From Epiperipatus broadwayi (taxonomy: Eukaryota > Onychophora > Udeonychophora > Euonychophora > Peripatidae), in contig JAQFVV010000031.1 in the NCBI GenBank assembly GCA_028023455.1, forward strand, positions 3,656,001 to 3,720,000: DNA of 64,000 bases. Direction: 5' to 3'. Positions within the stretch are counted from its first letter, which is position 1. Each line of letters opens with the position of its first letter. The notes below the pieces were generated by a model. That model did not search any database. It saw nothing but the letters and a program-made list of their open reading frames with translations, and was not told the origin of the DNA. Of this stretch, positions 24,373 through 35,760 are shown in pieces. A program made the position numbers and the translations under genes.

Positions 24373-26027
24373 GTAAATTCAAATAAAAGATTCAATAAAT
24401 AAGATAAACTATAGAAAAAATCTAAGAGAACAGAAAAAGTCTTGAGACAATAAGAAGATAATGAATAAAATGATAGAGAAAAGTAGCTGAAAAATATGAA
24501 TTATATATATATATTAATAATGAATTGAGAAATAAAACAAAGCTAAAGAATGACGAAACAAAAACTAACTATTGGATAGGAAGCTGTGGAGCAGAATGTC
24601 ATAGTCTGGAGCATCAGGTCCTTGAATCAATTCCATTTCTAGTATTTTTGGCAATCAAACTGTTTATGAACAATCGAGCAATAAAATCATTTGATTTTTT
24701 TAAAAAAAAAAATAGAATTTATTGGTCAATTAGAAATACAATATGAATACAATATTTTTTTTATGGATATTCAGCAATGCTATCTATGGTTAATCTTGTG
24801 TTTAAACCTCCAGCAATACCTGGTTGAGCTTGAGGTTGCAAGGGATTGTTCATAATTGAGAATTCTTGGATTTTTTGGGGATGGAATATTCAGGTTTTAG
24901 GCAACTGACAAATTGTCCAGGTATCATTAAATATTCCCATGGGAGTTACTATTCGGTCTCTTGCCTTAATTTTCTCTATTTGTAAAATCATTTGATTATT
25001 GTTTTTAATATTTCGAAAATTGTTTAATTGATGGTATTATAATCCTTCCTTCTCTCAGAAGTGGACTATTGGGTCTGTAATCCAGACTAAACACAACAGA
25101 TGGTATAAGCAGCAATAAAAAAAATTAGTAAAAATGCATTCGTTAAATAAGATTTTAATATAAGATTTTATATAACCCATAGTAAGAAAGAGAATTGTTA
25201 AATATTATATTTAGAATACAATTATTTATTTTTAAGTAAAAAAATGCGGATTGAATAAATTTGTAAAAGCAAATGGAACTAACTACTCAAACGTGTGTGT
25301 GAAAAAAGAATCTGCAGAAAGTATATATATTTGTACTCCCTAAAAAATCAATTAAAAATTCAACGAACTATTTAAATCTTTTAAAAACTGTAATTCAGTT
25401 TTACAATTCAGTGAGGATTTAAAAGCCTACGGATTATGTCAACCTGCTATATTCTTACAAATCACACTTCTCATCTAATTTACAATAATATCTAATGTGA
25501 AATTATAACATTGCATGTATAAATTTTCCCACCTATCTCCTACCTTTAAAGGTCCTTATAAACTATCACAAGTTTACTTCTTTTACTGTCATAAGTGAAA
25601 AGCAATGTTTATGTTTATAATATAATAATATACAAAAGTCTTCTTCTATCTCAACCTAACAGAATATCTGATATTTAAATTTACTATTTTAAATTTGTAT
25701 TCCTTAATAAAATTATCTATATGGCTACATCACATAAAAATAATTTCATTGAACTCCTTAATTATTAGTCTAAAAATAAAAATATCAATATTATTACAAT
25801 GGATATCATTGTTTAATAGATGAATTATGCAAATGACCATGCACAAACATCTATTTAATTATATTTTTAAGGATCTGCCATCCATCTACCTTTCTTTAAG
25901 ATAATGAGGACTCTGACCATACTTATTGCATATGTGTATTTATGCTATATCTTTAATAAACATTAATACTTGAATTTGAACATCAAAATATCTAATCTCA
26001 CTATGATAAATATGTAAAATTAAGAGC
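24373..26027. other. AT-rich sequence, no firm gene
   Basis: A weak tRNA-like stretch at 24579-24650 has CTTGAATCAATTCC as a possible B box. A more complex patch at 24760-25120 includes CCAGCAATACCTGGTTGAGC and might be an eroded repeat, but I recognise no protein motif on either strand. Confidence 0.3.
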
Positions 26028-26225
26028 GTGCTAATAGCTCTAAACAAGCTTTTTTTTTTATTTATGATAAATGCTACTACAAGAGAAGGCATTCAAATCA
26101 TTTTTATTTTAAATGGTCCCCATCCCCAGACCGGTTTCGACCTATGGGTCTCTTCAGTGAGGAGTTGGGACATTAGATCTAAAAAACCAACTCAAGCAAA
26201 GCATTTATCTAAAAGATAATTGTTA
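26028..26225 (-). mobile_element. Family C hammerhead repeat, fragment
   Basis: Shares with 30.86-31.37 kb the block GAGC(G/T)TG-CTAATAGCTC-AACAAGC and, after the ribozyme, the stretch around CATTAGATCTAAAA...CCAACTCAAG. The ribozyme lies on the minus strand. A poly(T) run and about 60 bp of other sequence separate the two conserved blocks, so the copy is rearranged. Confidence 0.65.
26123..26163 (-). ncRNA. hammerhead ribozyme, best-formed copy
   Basis: Minus strand: stem I TCCTCA/TGGGGA (six pairs, one G-U), CTGAAGA, stem II GACC-CATA-GGTC (four perfect pairs), GAAA, a two-pair stem III closed by a CG loop, and GTC. Every invariant core position is present (the N7 position is A, which is permitted). 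The predicted cut is between 26129 and 26128. The very short stem III is typical of the minimal type I hammerheads known from Penelope-like elements and animal retrozymes; such forms often work better as dimers. Confidence 0.8.
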
Positions 26226-26644
26226 GAAGAAGATCTAATCATTCTTTTCACTAAATAAAATATCTCAATGTCATAGCTTAGCCATTATCATCATAAATTA
26301 TATCTCTAAATCTAGTGGTGTTATTTAAACTTCCTATTATTACCTGACATAGTGTTTCAGATAATGGACCATTGAAATTTCTAAAATATCTATGTCTTAA
26401 CAGATCCATGTTTAATAAAAAAAATCCTTTACTCTTTAATTGATAATTATATATTTTAACAACATCAGATCTACTCTTACTGTTTCAACTCAACCATCAT
26501 CTTCAATCTTAAAATCTGTACTTATTATTTTATTTTAAATCCCATTATAGGATTATATATTTGCAGGAACAAGTATAAAATTGAAATAATAAAAAGTATA
26601 TTAATTTTGGTCATCTTGCTAATATGAAGAATATAAACTACGGA
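26226..26644. other. AT-rich sequence, no gene seen
   Basis: No feature is recognised. Confidence 0.4.
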
Positions 26645-26698
26645 AATGAGTTGTTTAAGGAATACTCTAGTAGAAAAGGTTGAGAATCATTGTTCTAG
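26645..26698 (-). mobile_element. hAT terminal fragment
   Basis: The minus strand reads AATGATTCTCAACCTTTTCT and shortly after AGTATTCCTTAAACAA, the familiar Charlie-type hAT terminus (CAGTGGTTCTCAACC..., ...GTACCCCTTAAAC). The partner end was not found. Confidence 0.5.
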
Positions 26699-27399
26699 AC
26701 AATATGTAATTAGTAGCAATATTTAATATCTGTTCCTTTCATTGATAACTAGAGGCAAACAATTTCACTTTGTTGCAGCCACTTTTAAAAAATTAAATAT
26801 CTATCTGCTTAACAAAAATTTGATTAATTTCATTGATTGATTCATTAATTTTAACATATTGTTATTTTTAATAACAATGTTTTATTAATTTCTACTACCT
26901 TTTCATAAGTTATTATTACATATTATCATATCTCCTATTATTTGAAAATGCTTATCTTGTTAAAAAAAAAAAGTTCATCTTTTCCAATTTTTTATTTTCA
27001 TCTTGTTTTTTTCAACAGTTTTCTGTTCTAATTATTTTCAATATCAAATTATTGTTTATAACTATATTTCTGATTACTTCTGATTTTATAAAAAATTTCT
27101 ATCTCTTGATACAAGCATTTCCAAAAAAATTGAGGATTTTTAAATTTATATTTTTGAACACAACCTATAATAATGCAGTTTTTGCATCTAATTTTTTGAA
27201 GAATTTTGTAGAAAGACATGCAAAATAGATTTCCATAAAAATTTTAGTTGATCAAGAACACCACTTCTTTTTATATGATTTTATTTATTTTATTATCTCA
27301 TTTATTTTTTCATATTTGATGTTCAATTTAGGAGTGTGTTTAGAAGAAAGAAATCCTTAAAAATCTTGTAATATGTTCTGAATTGATTTATTGCAAACA
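26699..27399. other. AT-rich sequence, no gene seen
   Basis: No feature is recognised. Confidence 0.4.
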
Positions 27400-27414
27400 A
27401 TTTTCATTTAACAT

Positions 27415-27644
27415 CACATGATCACCATTTCTTATGCTTGCACATAACTGTTATTAACACAGGCAAAACCTTCCATAAAGTAGTGCCAGCCAGAGCTCCT
27501 CACTGATGAAGGCCACAAGCCAGAAACTAGTCTGGGGATATTGGATAGTAGGCACTAGATGGGTATTTTATGCACAAGTCTTCTGGCATCCATTGATTAC
27601 TCTGGCTGGCACTGAGTGACACTACTGTATGGAGAGTTTTGCCT
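27415..27644 (+). mobile_element. Family B hammerhead repeat, 230-bp copy with 15-bp target duplication
   Basis: Bracketed by perfect direct repeats ATTTTCATTTAACAT (27400-27414 and 27645-27659). The first ~80 bp is inverted Family B sequence (CACATGATCACCATTTCT...). The remainder is plus-oriented and carries the ribozyme, ending GAGAGTTTTGCCT. The inverted left piece is the reverse complement of the sequence at and beyond the right end in full units, so the copy is a short snap-back product. Confidence 0.85.
27497..27538 (+). ncRNA. hammerhead ribozyme motif, Family B, core intact
   Basis: TCCTCA, CTGATGA, stem II GGC-CACAA-GCC (three pairs after an A-A mismatch), GAAA, CTAGTC and TGGGGA. 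Stem I is six pairs with one G-U. The cut is predicted after 27532. All invariant positions are retained. The A-A next to the core, where G-C is usual, may lower activity. Confidence 0.7.
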
Positions 27645-27659
27645 ATTTTCATTTAACAT

Positions 27660-28801
27660 AACACTGTATGTACTTTAATATTTTGGGATCTTATAACATT
27701 CTTGGAGAATTTCTTTCATCATTAAAATTAGTTTGCTTTTTTAATGTCAATTCTAAATCTGTATTATACATCTCTCAACACCTCTATATGAAAATTATTA
27801 TTTATATAAATTCCTCATTATATCCATATATACTTCAATAAAATATTATCTTTATGTTACAGATCAGCAGAGCATATTTAAATACAACTTAATTAAAGTA
27901 CAATACACTTTTAATTATTTTGTATAAAAAACATAAAAATGAAGTGTGAACACATTAAGAGTTCATTTTTAAATTGTAAAATTGTTAAATAAGTATATTC
28001 AAATAAAAGATGGGAATTGTTCAATGAAAATTTACAAAATGGAGTAATAAAGAATAAAATACAAAATATTTAAATTTACTTCATTCTGCTTTCTCAGTTC
28101 TATGGATTTGCAAGAAACCCCATTTATAATGCTATCCATTTAATTTTTTTTTTTTTTTTTTCAAAATACTTAACATAAATTTTTGTGATATTTCAGAAGC
28201 ATTATACGATAGTTCAATATTCAACATAAAGTTTAAAAATCAGCTTTCCTTTTATACTTTATTAGAAAAAGATGATATTCCAAAGCAGTGAGAAAATCAA
28301 AGGCATTCCTTCTAGTGATTAATAACATCTTATATGTCTGCCAATCCTCAGCACAAATATGAATTATATATATTACTTATAAATAGAAATGGAGATTATT
28401 TTCTAAAGCTTCAAGTTTATAAGCTGATGAGTGAATGAAATTACTGTAAAATCGGATATTACAGAACTTTCTCTGCTAAATATTATAAATAGATTCATAG
28501 CGCATAATAAAACTTATTTATCAAGAAAATTAAAATAATTTATCACTAAGATCATAATTTTAGTTTATAATACTTGATTTATAAAAACATTCGATTTAAC
28601 CTCAATAAATAACTTCTATTATAGTGGAAAAAAAATACTATCTTTGGATTCTGCATTATAGATTACAATTGAGAATAGAAATAAATGAATTTAAAAAGCA
28701 AAAAAGTGCTTTGAGTTAATAGTGTCATTTGTAACTCAACAACCAGAAAATTTAAAAATATGATGAATTCTCTGGAGTATAAATATATGTATAGAATGTT
28801 A
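27660..28801. other. AT-rich sequence, no gene seen
   Basis: Contains a poly(T) run at about 28145-28162. No coding frame or repeat family is recognised. Confidence 0.4.
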
Positions 28802-28816
28802 AACACTAAATTAAAA

Positions 28817-28850
28817 CAGTCAAAACTCTCCATACAGTTTAATGGTTTAA
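28817..28850. mobile_element. 34-bp micro-insertion of Family B sequence
   Basis: CAAAACTCTCCATACAGT, a signature Family B block, sits between perfect 15-bp direct repeats AACACTAAATTAAAA (28802-28816 and 28851-28865). It looks like a severely truncated insertion that still made a target duplication. Confidence 0.7.
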
Positions 28851-28865
28851 AACACTAAATTAAAA

Positions 28866-29169
28866 AAAGATAACAGATAAAACTAAAAAAAAAAAAAAAT
28901 AAGATAGTAAATGTAGATAGTCAAAATAAGAGTCATAGATCAATTCATAGATCACATGTAAATGTAGAAATTGAAAAGAAAAAGTAGATTGGATTTCATT
29001 TGTAGTAAGATAAAATAACACGAACTGGAACAAAACTCTTTAATTTTGTAAGACAGCCATAATATTTTACTAAAACATATCATAGATGTCCCTTTTTATT
29101 TTGAGTATTTGACATCTCATTAAATATACAACTCATAATACTTTAATAAATAAAAAATATACTCTTGCT
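28866..29169. other. AT-rich sequence, no gene seen
   Basis: A-rich with a poly(A) run near 28886-28899. No feature is recognised. Confidence 0.4.
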
Positions 29170-30230
29170 TTAATCAGTGTATGTGAGAGAAAGTGATAGT
29201 ACTACAGATGGAAAATCTGATGCATTTGAAATGAAAACTAATGTTAAACAAGGATGTAAACTTGTTTCAATATTGTTTTAAATTTTTATAGACACTGTTT
29301 TTGATACTGTTTATAGGCAGCTTAATCTAATAGGAATCAACAAGTTTGCTAGTGAAATTTTTAATTTGAATTGATTAAAAGCAAAAACAGAACTTTATCT
29401 TACTGAATTCTGGATTTATAGTATGCTGATGATTGAACTATTTTTGCTAGTTCAAAAGACAGTTTATGATATACACTTAATGTTTTGAAAGCAACATTTA
29501 AGGGCTTTTGTTTAATAATTAATGATCAATAAATTTCAGTTCTTTATCAGCCAATGATAAAAAAAATCCTTAGCAACTTTTCATCCAGGATGGTTATCTA
29601 CTTGAAAATTAAACCAATTTAAGTAGTTTAGTGTATTATGCATAGAAAATGAAATTAGATGTTGAGGTACAGCGCACGTTGCTACATTTAACTAATTAAA
29701 AAAAATAGAGTATTTCATCACAGGGAAATAACTGTTGCAACTATGCTGCAATGTAAAGCTATTATTTTACCTAATTTATTATATGGAAGTGAAACTCTTG
29801 ACACCCTATCAACAAAATATAAAGGTAATAGAAAATATTAATTTAAGGATACTCTGTAAAAATTGAAAAGTGCAATTGCAAGATCATAAAACTAACCAAT
29901 GTTCCTCAAACTTGCTGAATGTGATACTATAAAGTCCACTATTGTAAAATCACAACATTATTGGATTTGACATGCAACAAGAATGAACAATATAAGACTT
30001 ATTAAAAGGGGTTTTATGGTGAACTTTAGCATGGTTTTCATGGGAGAGATGAACCCCATTTACATTATAAGGAATATCTCAAAGACATTCTAAAGAAGTG
30101 CAATATTGATTGTCTTCATTTGGAAGATATAAGCAGAGAAATTGGAGAGCTACAATTAGACATGATGGTGAAGCATTTTAAAAAGAAAAGGTTTCTGCTG
30201 AAGAAATAACAACCAAACAGAAAATTGGAC
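29170..30230 (+). pseudogene. LINE reverse transcriptase relic (RT to C-terminus)
   Basis: Broken plus-strand frames preserve, in order, TNVKQGCKLVSILF (RT motif B region, ..GV.QGC.L.P.LF), YSMLMI.LFLLVQKTVYDIH around a mutated YADD, LYGSETLDTLSTKY (Y.SE.W....), NLRILC (LR.IL), and IIGFDMQQE..RLIKRGFMV (LRW.GH..RM...R......YGEL). The order and spacing fit the common animal non-LTR family with the YG.ETW and GH..RM blocks. It contains many stops and is inactive. The clade is not assigned. Confidence 0.6.
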
Positions 30231-30860
30231 TAGCATGTTCTATATAGCAACATATTTATGGTTTGCAGATTAGTTTATATAATAAAAGCAAACTTATTTC
30301 TAAAACAATTTTTTCTCTCTCCTTTTTTTTTCTTTTCTTAAAAGTTGTAATGGTCATACTTATTTATGAGTAACTGCTATATATATGCTATATATACATA
30401 TAGTATATATATATGTAGGCATATTTATTTAAAATGAGCAATACCTCATTAATATTTTGTTTTAATATGTCCAAATCCTACTAACTAAGGTAAAAATTTC
30501 TTTCCTCCATGATTCTTATATATTTCAATAAGCTCATCTTTTTATTTTTTACTACCTGTCCTCATATTCCCAATTTAATTACAGGCTTAAACAAAAAGTC
30601 ATAAAATTTCCTTCATTTTCTTTAAATTTCTCCTACTTTCCATACAATTAATCCTGATTCTCTTTCAATATTCTACATATCAAAAGAATAAATGCTCAAT
30701 AATGTCCCATTTACACATAAACTATATTTATAATCAAAATCCTTATTCCATTTCCCCCCTCTTTCCCTAGTATATAAAACATCTGCCTTTATACTAAATA
30801 AGAATAAACTCCCTTTAGTTTTATCATATATTATTTTGTCTTTTATATAACTTTTTCTTG

Positions 30861-31373
30861 CAAGGAAATCAAGTCATACATCATATAATCTATTTTTTAA
30901 GCTTGTATTACAAATGTTATATAATGAGCTTGTCAATAGCTCTTAACAAGCTTGTCAATAGCTCTTAACAAGCTTTTCAGAATATCCCTATCCTCAGACC
31001 AGTTTCTAGCTCTGGCTGTCATCAGTGAGGCACTAGGATATTCCAGCATTAGATTTAAAATACCAGGTCAAGTCTACCACTTTATCTAAAGTTTAACTAT
31101 TAAGTAGAAAATCTGAAATTTTCAGACATTTGTATGTCTTCAAATCCAGCTATCTAACTTAAATAGCATATGGGACTGAACCAAGTTCAGATACTCCATA
31201 TATTAATAGTTTTAGCAATATAAAATCACCAAAGCATTAAGAGGAAAAATAATAATTGCAAGGAAATCAAGTCATATATCACATGACCTAATTTTATAAT
31301 CTTGTATTACAAATATTATATAATGAGCTTGTCAATAGTTCTTAACAAGCTTTTCAGAACATACCTATCCTCA
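30861..31373 (-). mobile_element. Family C hammerhead repeat: 1.36-unit insertion starting at the ribozyme cut site
   Basis: Direct repeats TTATATAACTTTTTCTTG (30843-30860) and the same sequence with two extra T (31374-31393) bracket 513 bp. Inside, GCAAGGAAATCAAGTCAT recurs at 30860 and 31258, showing more than one unit; one unit also has a 21-bp internal duplication of GCTTGTCAATAGCTCTTAACA. Read on the minus strand, the insert begins TGAGGATAGG at 31373, exactly the bases that follow GTC in its own hammerhead (cut between 30997 and 30996). The distance gives a 377-bp unit. The 5' end of the insert therefore equals a ribozyme-generated RNA end. Confidence 0.85.
30992..31030 (-). ncRNA. hammerhead ribozyme motif, Family C
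   Basis: CCTCA, CTGATGA, stem II AGC-CAGA-GCT, GAAA, a two-pair stem III closed by TG, GTC, and TGAGG. Stem I is five Watson-Crick pairs and all invariant bases are present. A C-A mismatch sits where the first stem II pair usually is. Confidence 0.75.
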
Positions 31374-32470
31374 TTATATAACTTTTTTTCTTGTTTAATA
31401 TCAAACTATTTCTTTTATTTGTATTCATTTACTGCATTTTTTTTAATCTAACCTACTTATTTATTCTCTCTTTTCATCCCTCATAATTACGTACCTCCAA
31501 TACATTCTCTACCTATTTATCCCATTTTTTTTTATAAATTCATAGAAATTAGATTGCCTATTTATTAATTTTGTACATTACAAAACTTTTCATGACCAAC
31601 ATATTTGTTATGTTTTCCATATAATCCCATTAAATATTATTTTCACTAATCTATTTTCATTTATATATTGAAACCTTGGAATAATTTTAGTTTTTTTTTA
31701 TTCTGCTTACTAAAAACATACCTTTTCATTTCACCTTCCTTGAATATTGTCTACAATTCATCCTATCTACTTCTTTTGTATTCCATCAAAAAATTTCTGA
31801 TTTCTTTGTCCAATACAAACCACATCTTGTTCAAATGTTAAAGCAGGAACCATTTCTTTTTAAACAATTAACACATATTTCATATTTATTATAAGAAATC
31901 TGCTAGATTTTTAACCAGTTCTATTCTATTTTTTTCTCAATTCTAATTTCCAACTGTCTAAGAGCCTAAATGTCTATACTCCTCCATTTCTTCAAAACAT
32001 ATTTTCCATTTTTCAATTTTATCCTTTTATTAAATATTAAAAATTTAGATTTTTTTTCACAGAATGTAATTTTCATACTTCTTGCTACTTGTTCATATTT
32101 CTACTCTATTTATTAACAAAAAAAGAGCAGTGCATTATATATTATCTTGATTTCAACTATAGAAATCCCCTCTCTATCTATAATCTTTCTATCTCAATGG
32201 TCTACCTTTCTTTCTTAGAAACAAAATGTATAAAGATAATAATAAATAACCTTGTTTCAACCTAATTTCACATTTGACTTCCATTGATTCTATATCCCTA
32301 ATTAGAACTTACAAAAATTATATTTGTAAAGATTCTTAATCATTTTTAATAATCCTAAATCTATTTCCATAGACTTCTCCACATTCCTTTTTTTTTCTTA
32401 TAAGACATTTTAATTAATAAGAATATAATAAATAAATTACTCCCTATTTTCTCTCTGGGTGAAGTGTATT

Positions 32471-34380
32471 CTGAATCACCCCCAAATGTTATTTTCTTCC
32501 ATTCAAATTCTAACCCTATCCATTAAGATATATATACTTAAATGATTTATACATTATGGAAGTAATTGTTAGTAATCTATAGCTAGTAAATAAACTAAAA
32601 TCTTTTTCTTTACATAATAATCTAATTCTCATACATTTTCTATAATTTTATTAATATTTTCTTTTAAACTTAAATGTGCATATTTTTTTCATCTTGCTTT
32701 TCATTTTTTCAACTGGCTATTGCTTATTTAATTCTACATCAATCACTCTACCCATCTTATAAATTGAATTTGCAACTGTTCATGGTAAAATAAGATATAG
32801 CATGATGTATGCAATATCTAACTTCTTAATGTACATTGTAAGAGAGCCTCAGTAATAAGTGCTTTATATATTATAAATTTTAACTCATTAATATAATGAA
32901 TTATATAAATGATTACAAATGGGAATGAAAATACATTTAAATTTTGACTTAATAACATAAGAGAAAATATGTCTTTCTACAGAATTAGATGATTTTAGAT
33001 TCATACCAATACCTTCAATTTTCCCTTTAGTTTCTGCTTTTACCCACTGCATGAAGCTACTGAAGACATACTGAGACAATTGACTGATAAATTGAAAAAT
33101 TTGGGGGGGGGGGGAATTGGATTCTTGTAAAAGGGCATTATACAAGAGTACAAATTCATTGTAAATTATATAATTTTTCTTTTTAGTAAATCTTATTAAG
33201 TGTAAATTACTGTTTTTTTTCTGTAATTGTTTTTATTTGTCCTTCAACACGGACCAAAAAAATAAAGGTCAACTCAAATGTTTCATTTTATGAAATATAT
33301 TAGTAAAGGATGACATCCATTATAAATGACTTTTTTTTCATCAAAGAAAACATGTTACTTAATATAGTTCAATAAAACAATGTTGTAGTTTAGTAATTAA
33401 AAATTTAAAAAAAAAAGATAAAATGACAATTTTTTTGTTGTTATTTTAATTACTGGTCAAAGACAAATCAAACGCTCAAAGAAAACATATGTGATCTAGA
33501 TGAGATTGTATTAGTTTAGGGAATGTGGCTTTTAACTTCTTCAGAATTTGATTTTAACCCATGAGTTTCAGGGTGTACATTCCAGTCACCAGATCAACTG
33601 AATGCTTCTGATGGTTTAGCTAATGTTTCATTTTTCAATGACAAAGGTAAATGTTCAATATACTTAATATTTATTATAGTAGAAATATAAACAAATTTTT
33701 ATTTTGATGAGATTACTTTGTAAAAACTTTTAAAAAAATTTTGTATTGTGGGAAAATGTTTTATTTCTCAATGATGATCTGCGTATAATATTTCAATTTT
33801 TGCCAACTATTTACATTTTTAGATTACTTATAAAAAATTATTAAAATAAATAAACTATTACTATTTTATTTAAATAGAGATAAATGTAAAAATACAAATC
33901 ATTTATTTTTAATTGCTTTATATAAAAATCTAAGTTCCATTTTTTTTTTAAATTAAATTCCATTATTTAGGTTTTTAAATATGAGTTAATGTCAAAAATA
34001 AACCGACTCTTCAGTTCATTATCTTAGTATGGCTTCAGAAACTCTTCATAGTATTTAAAAACAGTAACTAAATGGAAAATGGAAGGCATTATGCCAACTA
34101 TATTGTATATTAAATTTATATCCTTTATCAAAGATTGTTTTTGCTTTGGCTGAGCAGTGTAAGAAAAGTTGATTGTAAAGATAAAAAATTTCAGATCAAT
34201 TTACAGCTAAAATTTTCAAATCAATTTTAGTTGAATGGAAATGTTGTGCTGTAACTTTCACTTTGGTACCTGAATATCGCTATATCGAATAACTGATTAA
34301 TTTAATAAATAAAATAATCTTATTATAATGGAGCTAACATTATAGCAGATATTTATAAAACACACCCACACACGGTTAAC
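32471..34380. other. AT-rich sequence, no gene seen
   Basis: A 12-base G run at 33103-33114 is notable in such AT-rich DNA. The 85-codon minus frame over it has no domain. The stretch 33470-33660 is less biased in composition but unrecognised. Confidence 0.4.
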
Positions 34381-34393
34381 TATAACAAAGGTT

Positions 34394-34980
34394 ACATCAC
34401 ATGATCACCATTTCTTATGCTAGCACATCTGTTATTAACAAAGGCAAAACTCTCCATACAGTAGTGTCACTCAGTGCCAACCAGAGTAATCAATGGGCAG
34501 CACTACTGTATGGAGAGTTTTGCCTTTGTTAATAATAGATGTGCTAGCATAAGAAATGGTGATCATGTGATGCATAGTGGTTTAACACCAATCCTGCCTA
34601 ATAGGATAGTGGTGGCTATGGTTGTTAAAGAGCCAAAGACACCAAAATGTATGGGCACTGAACTCAGTTCAGATCCATATGACTATATAAGCTATTGAGC
34701 TTAGATTGAAAATATTGTGTTTTCAATTTTATTCTCATAGTTTTGTAGTTAAGTGGAGATAAAAGGTGGTTGCTGGAGGGATGCATTAGATCCTAAGATC
34801 TAGGTGCAGTGCTCTCAGATCCAAAGCTCCTCACTGACAAGGCCACAAGCCAGAAACTAGTCTGGGGATATTGAATGAGTAGGCACTAGATGGGGATTTT
34901 ATGCACAAGCCTCTGGCATCCATTAATTACTGTGGTTGGCACTGGGTGGCACTACTGTATGGAGAGTTTTGACTTTGTTT
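34394..34980 (+). mobile_element. Family B hammerhead repeat with 5' fold-back and target duplication
   Basis: Direct repeats TATAACAAAGGTT (34381-34393) and TATAATAAAGGTT (34981-34993) differ by one C/T. The first ~100 bp is inverted and folds back on 34500-34580 almost perfectly about a centre near 34497; the rest is a near-complete plus-strand unit to GAGAGTTTTG. A box-B-like GTTCAGATCC lies near 34667. Open frames across it are chance. Confidence 0.85.
34827..34868 (+). ncRNA. hammerhead ribozyme motif, Family B (core deletion)
   Basis: TCCTCA, then CTGACAA instead of CTGATGA (one base short), stem II GGC/GCC, GAAACTAGTC and TGGGGA. The damage to the CTGATGA box should inactivate it. Confidence 0.6.
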
Positions 34981-34993
34981 TATAATAAAGGTT

Positions 34994-35534
34994 GACGATA
35001 GTAAACCTTAGTGGTCATTTTATGACTTCTTAATTGAAAATATTAAACTTAAACCGAAAACCCTTTCTAATATTAATTCTATATATATTTGTATTAAATT
35101 TTATTTAACTTTAAATTAATTGGAACATATAAAATTATCTGATCTCAAAAAAAAATTTTGAAATCGTATGACAAGTTTTAGATATAGCTAATAATTATAA
35201 AGAATAAATGTCTAGACATTAGAAAAAAATACATTATGACACTTAGAAAAATAATTGATCACTATTTTTTTTTTGAAGCATCATGATATTTGATATTCTT
35301 TATTTTTGTGACAATTCTATAAACAAAATAACTAAAAGCTATTAAAATAAAAATAATAAAAATGCACACTTTATTTAAGCTTATTTTTTTAATAATTTCT
35401 ACTTTATACTGTAATAAAATTATAAATATATATACAGTATAAAGTCTTATAGTGGCAAGACATTAGGCTTAGGAGTTTTCTATTAAGCATCAAGTCTATA
35501 AATAATGCAGCATAATCATCACCATATTTTCAAC
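34994..35534. other. AT-rich sequence, no gene seen
   Basis: No feature is recognised. Confidence 0.4.
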
Positions 35535-35760
35535 CATTATCAATTCAATGCAGGATCAAGATCTCTCCCAAGTTTAACCAGGTTTTCCAATTCTGAGCCT
35601 CATTTCTCCATAACACACCAACAAACTTCCTTGATTCATCTATCCCACAAGTAGTTTTCTTTTTAGTTCTTTTATAATCTCTTGGAATCCAATTTAAAAA
35701 TTCAATTGTCCATTTATTATCATAACTTTTTGATTTCATTTTAAGATCTGAAAAGAACCA
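35535..35760 (-). pseudogene. RTE-like LINE C-terminal tail
   Basis: A 64-codon minus-strand frame reads FLNWIPRDYKRTKKKTTCGI then VLWRNEAQNWKTWLNLGEIL. It corresponds to the RTE tail (VLEW.PRD.KR..GRP...W.D.., ...A.DR..W...GEA). The adjacent sequence up to about 36000 may belong to the same relic. Confidence 0.6.

Larger units (their letters stand above)
30480..32470 (-). pseudogene. L1/Tx1-like LINE relic, interrupted by a Family C insertion
   Basis: Minus-strand frames give EVKCEIRLKQGYLLLSLYIL at about 32290-32230, the RT motif B region (normally ...GLRQG.PLSP.LF.L), and KDFDYKYSLC at about 30770-30740, matching the C-terminal Cys block in the plus-strand relative at 16.4 kb. In between, the sequence is strongly T-rich on the plus strand, as expected for a Lys-rich protein read on the minus strand. 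The Family C element at 30861-31373 splits it. It is inactive. Confidence 0.5.

Noticed and set aside
28424-28448. CTGATGAGTGAATGAAA, looks like a hammerhead core
   Set aside because: No room for stem II between CTGATGA and GAAA, no stem I partner and no matching repeat family; chance match.
34474-34698. 74-codon frame
   Set aside because: Lies wholly within a Family B repeat and is not conserved between copies.
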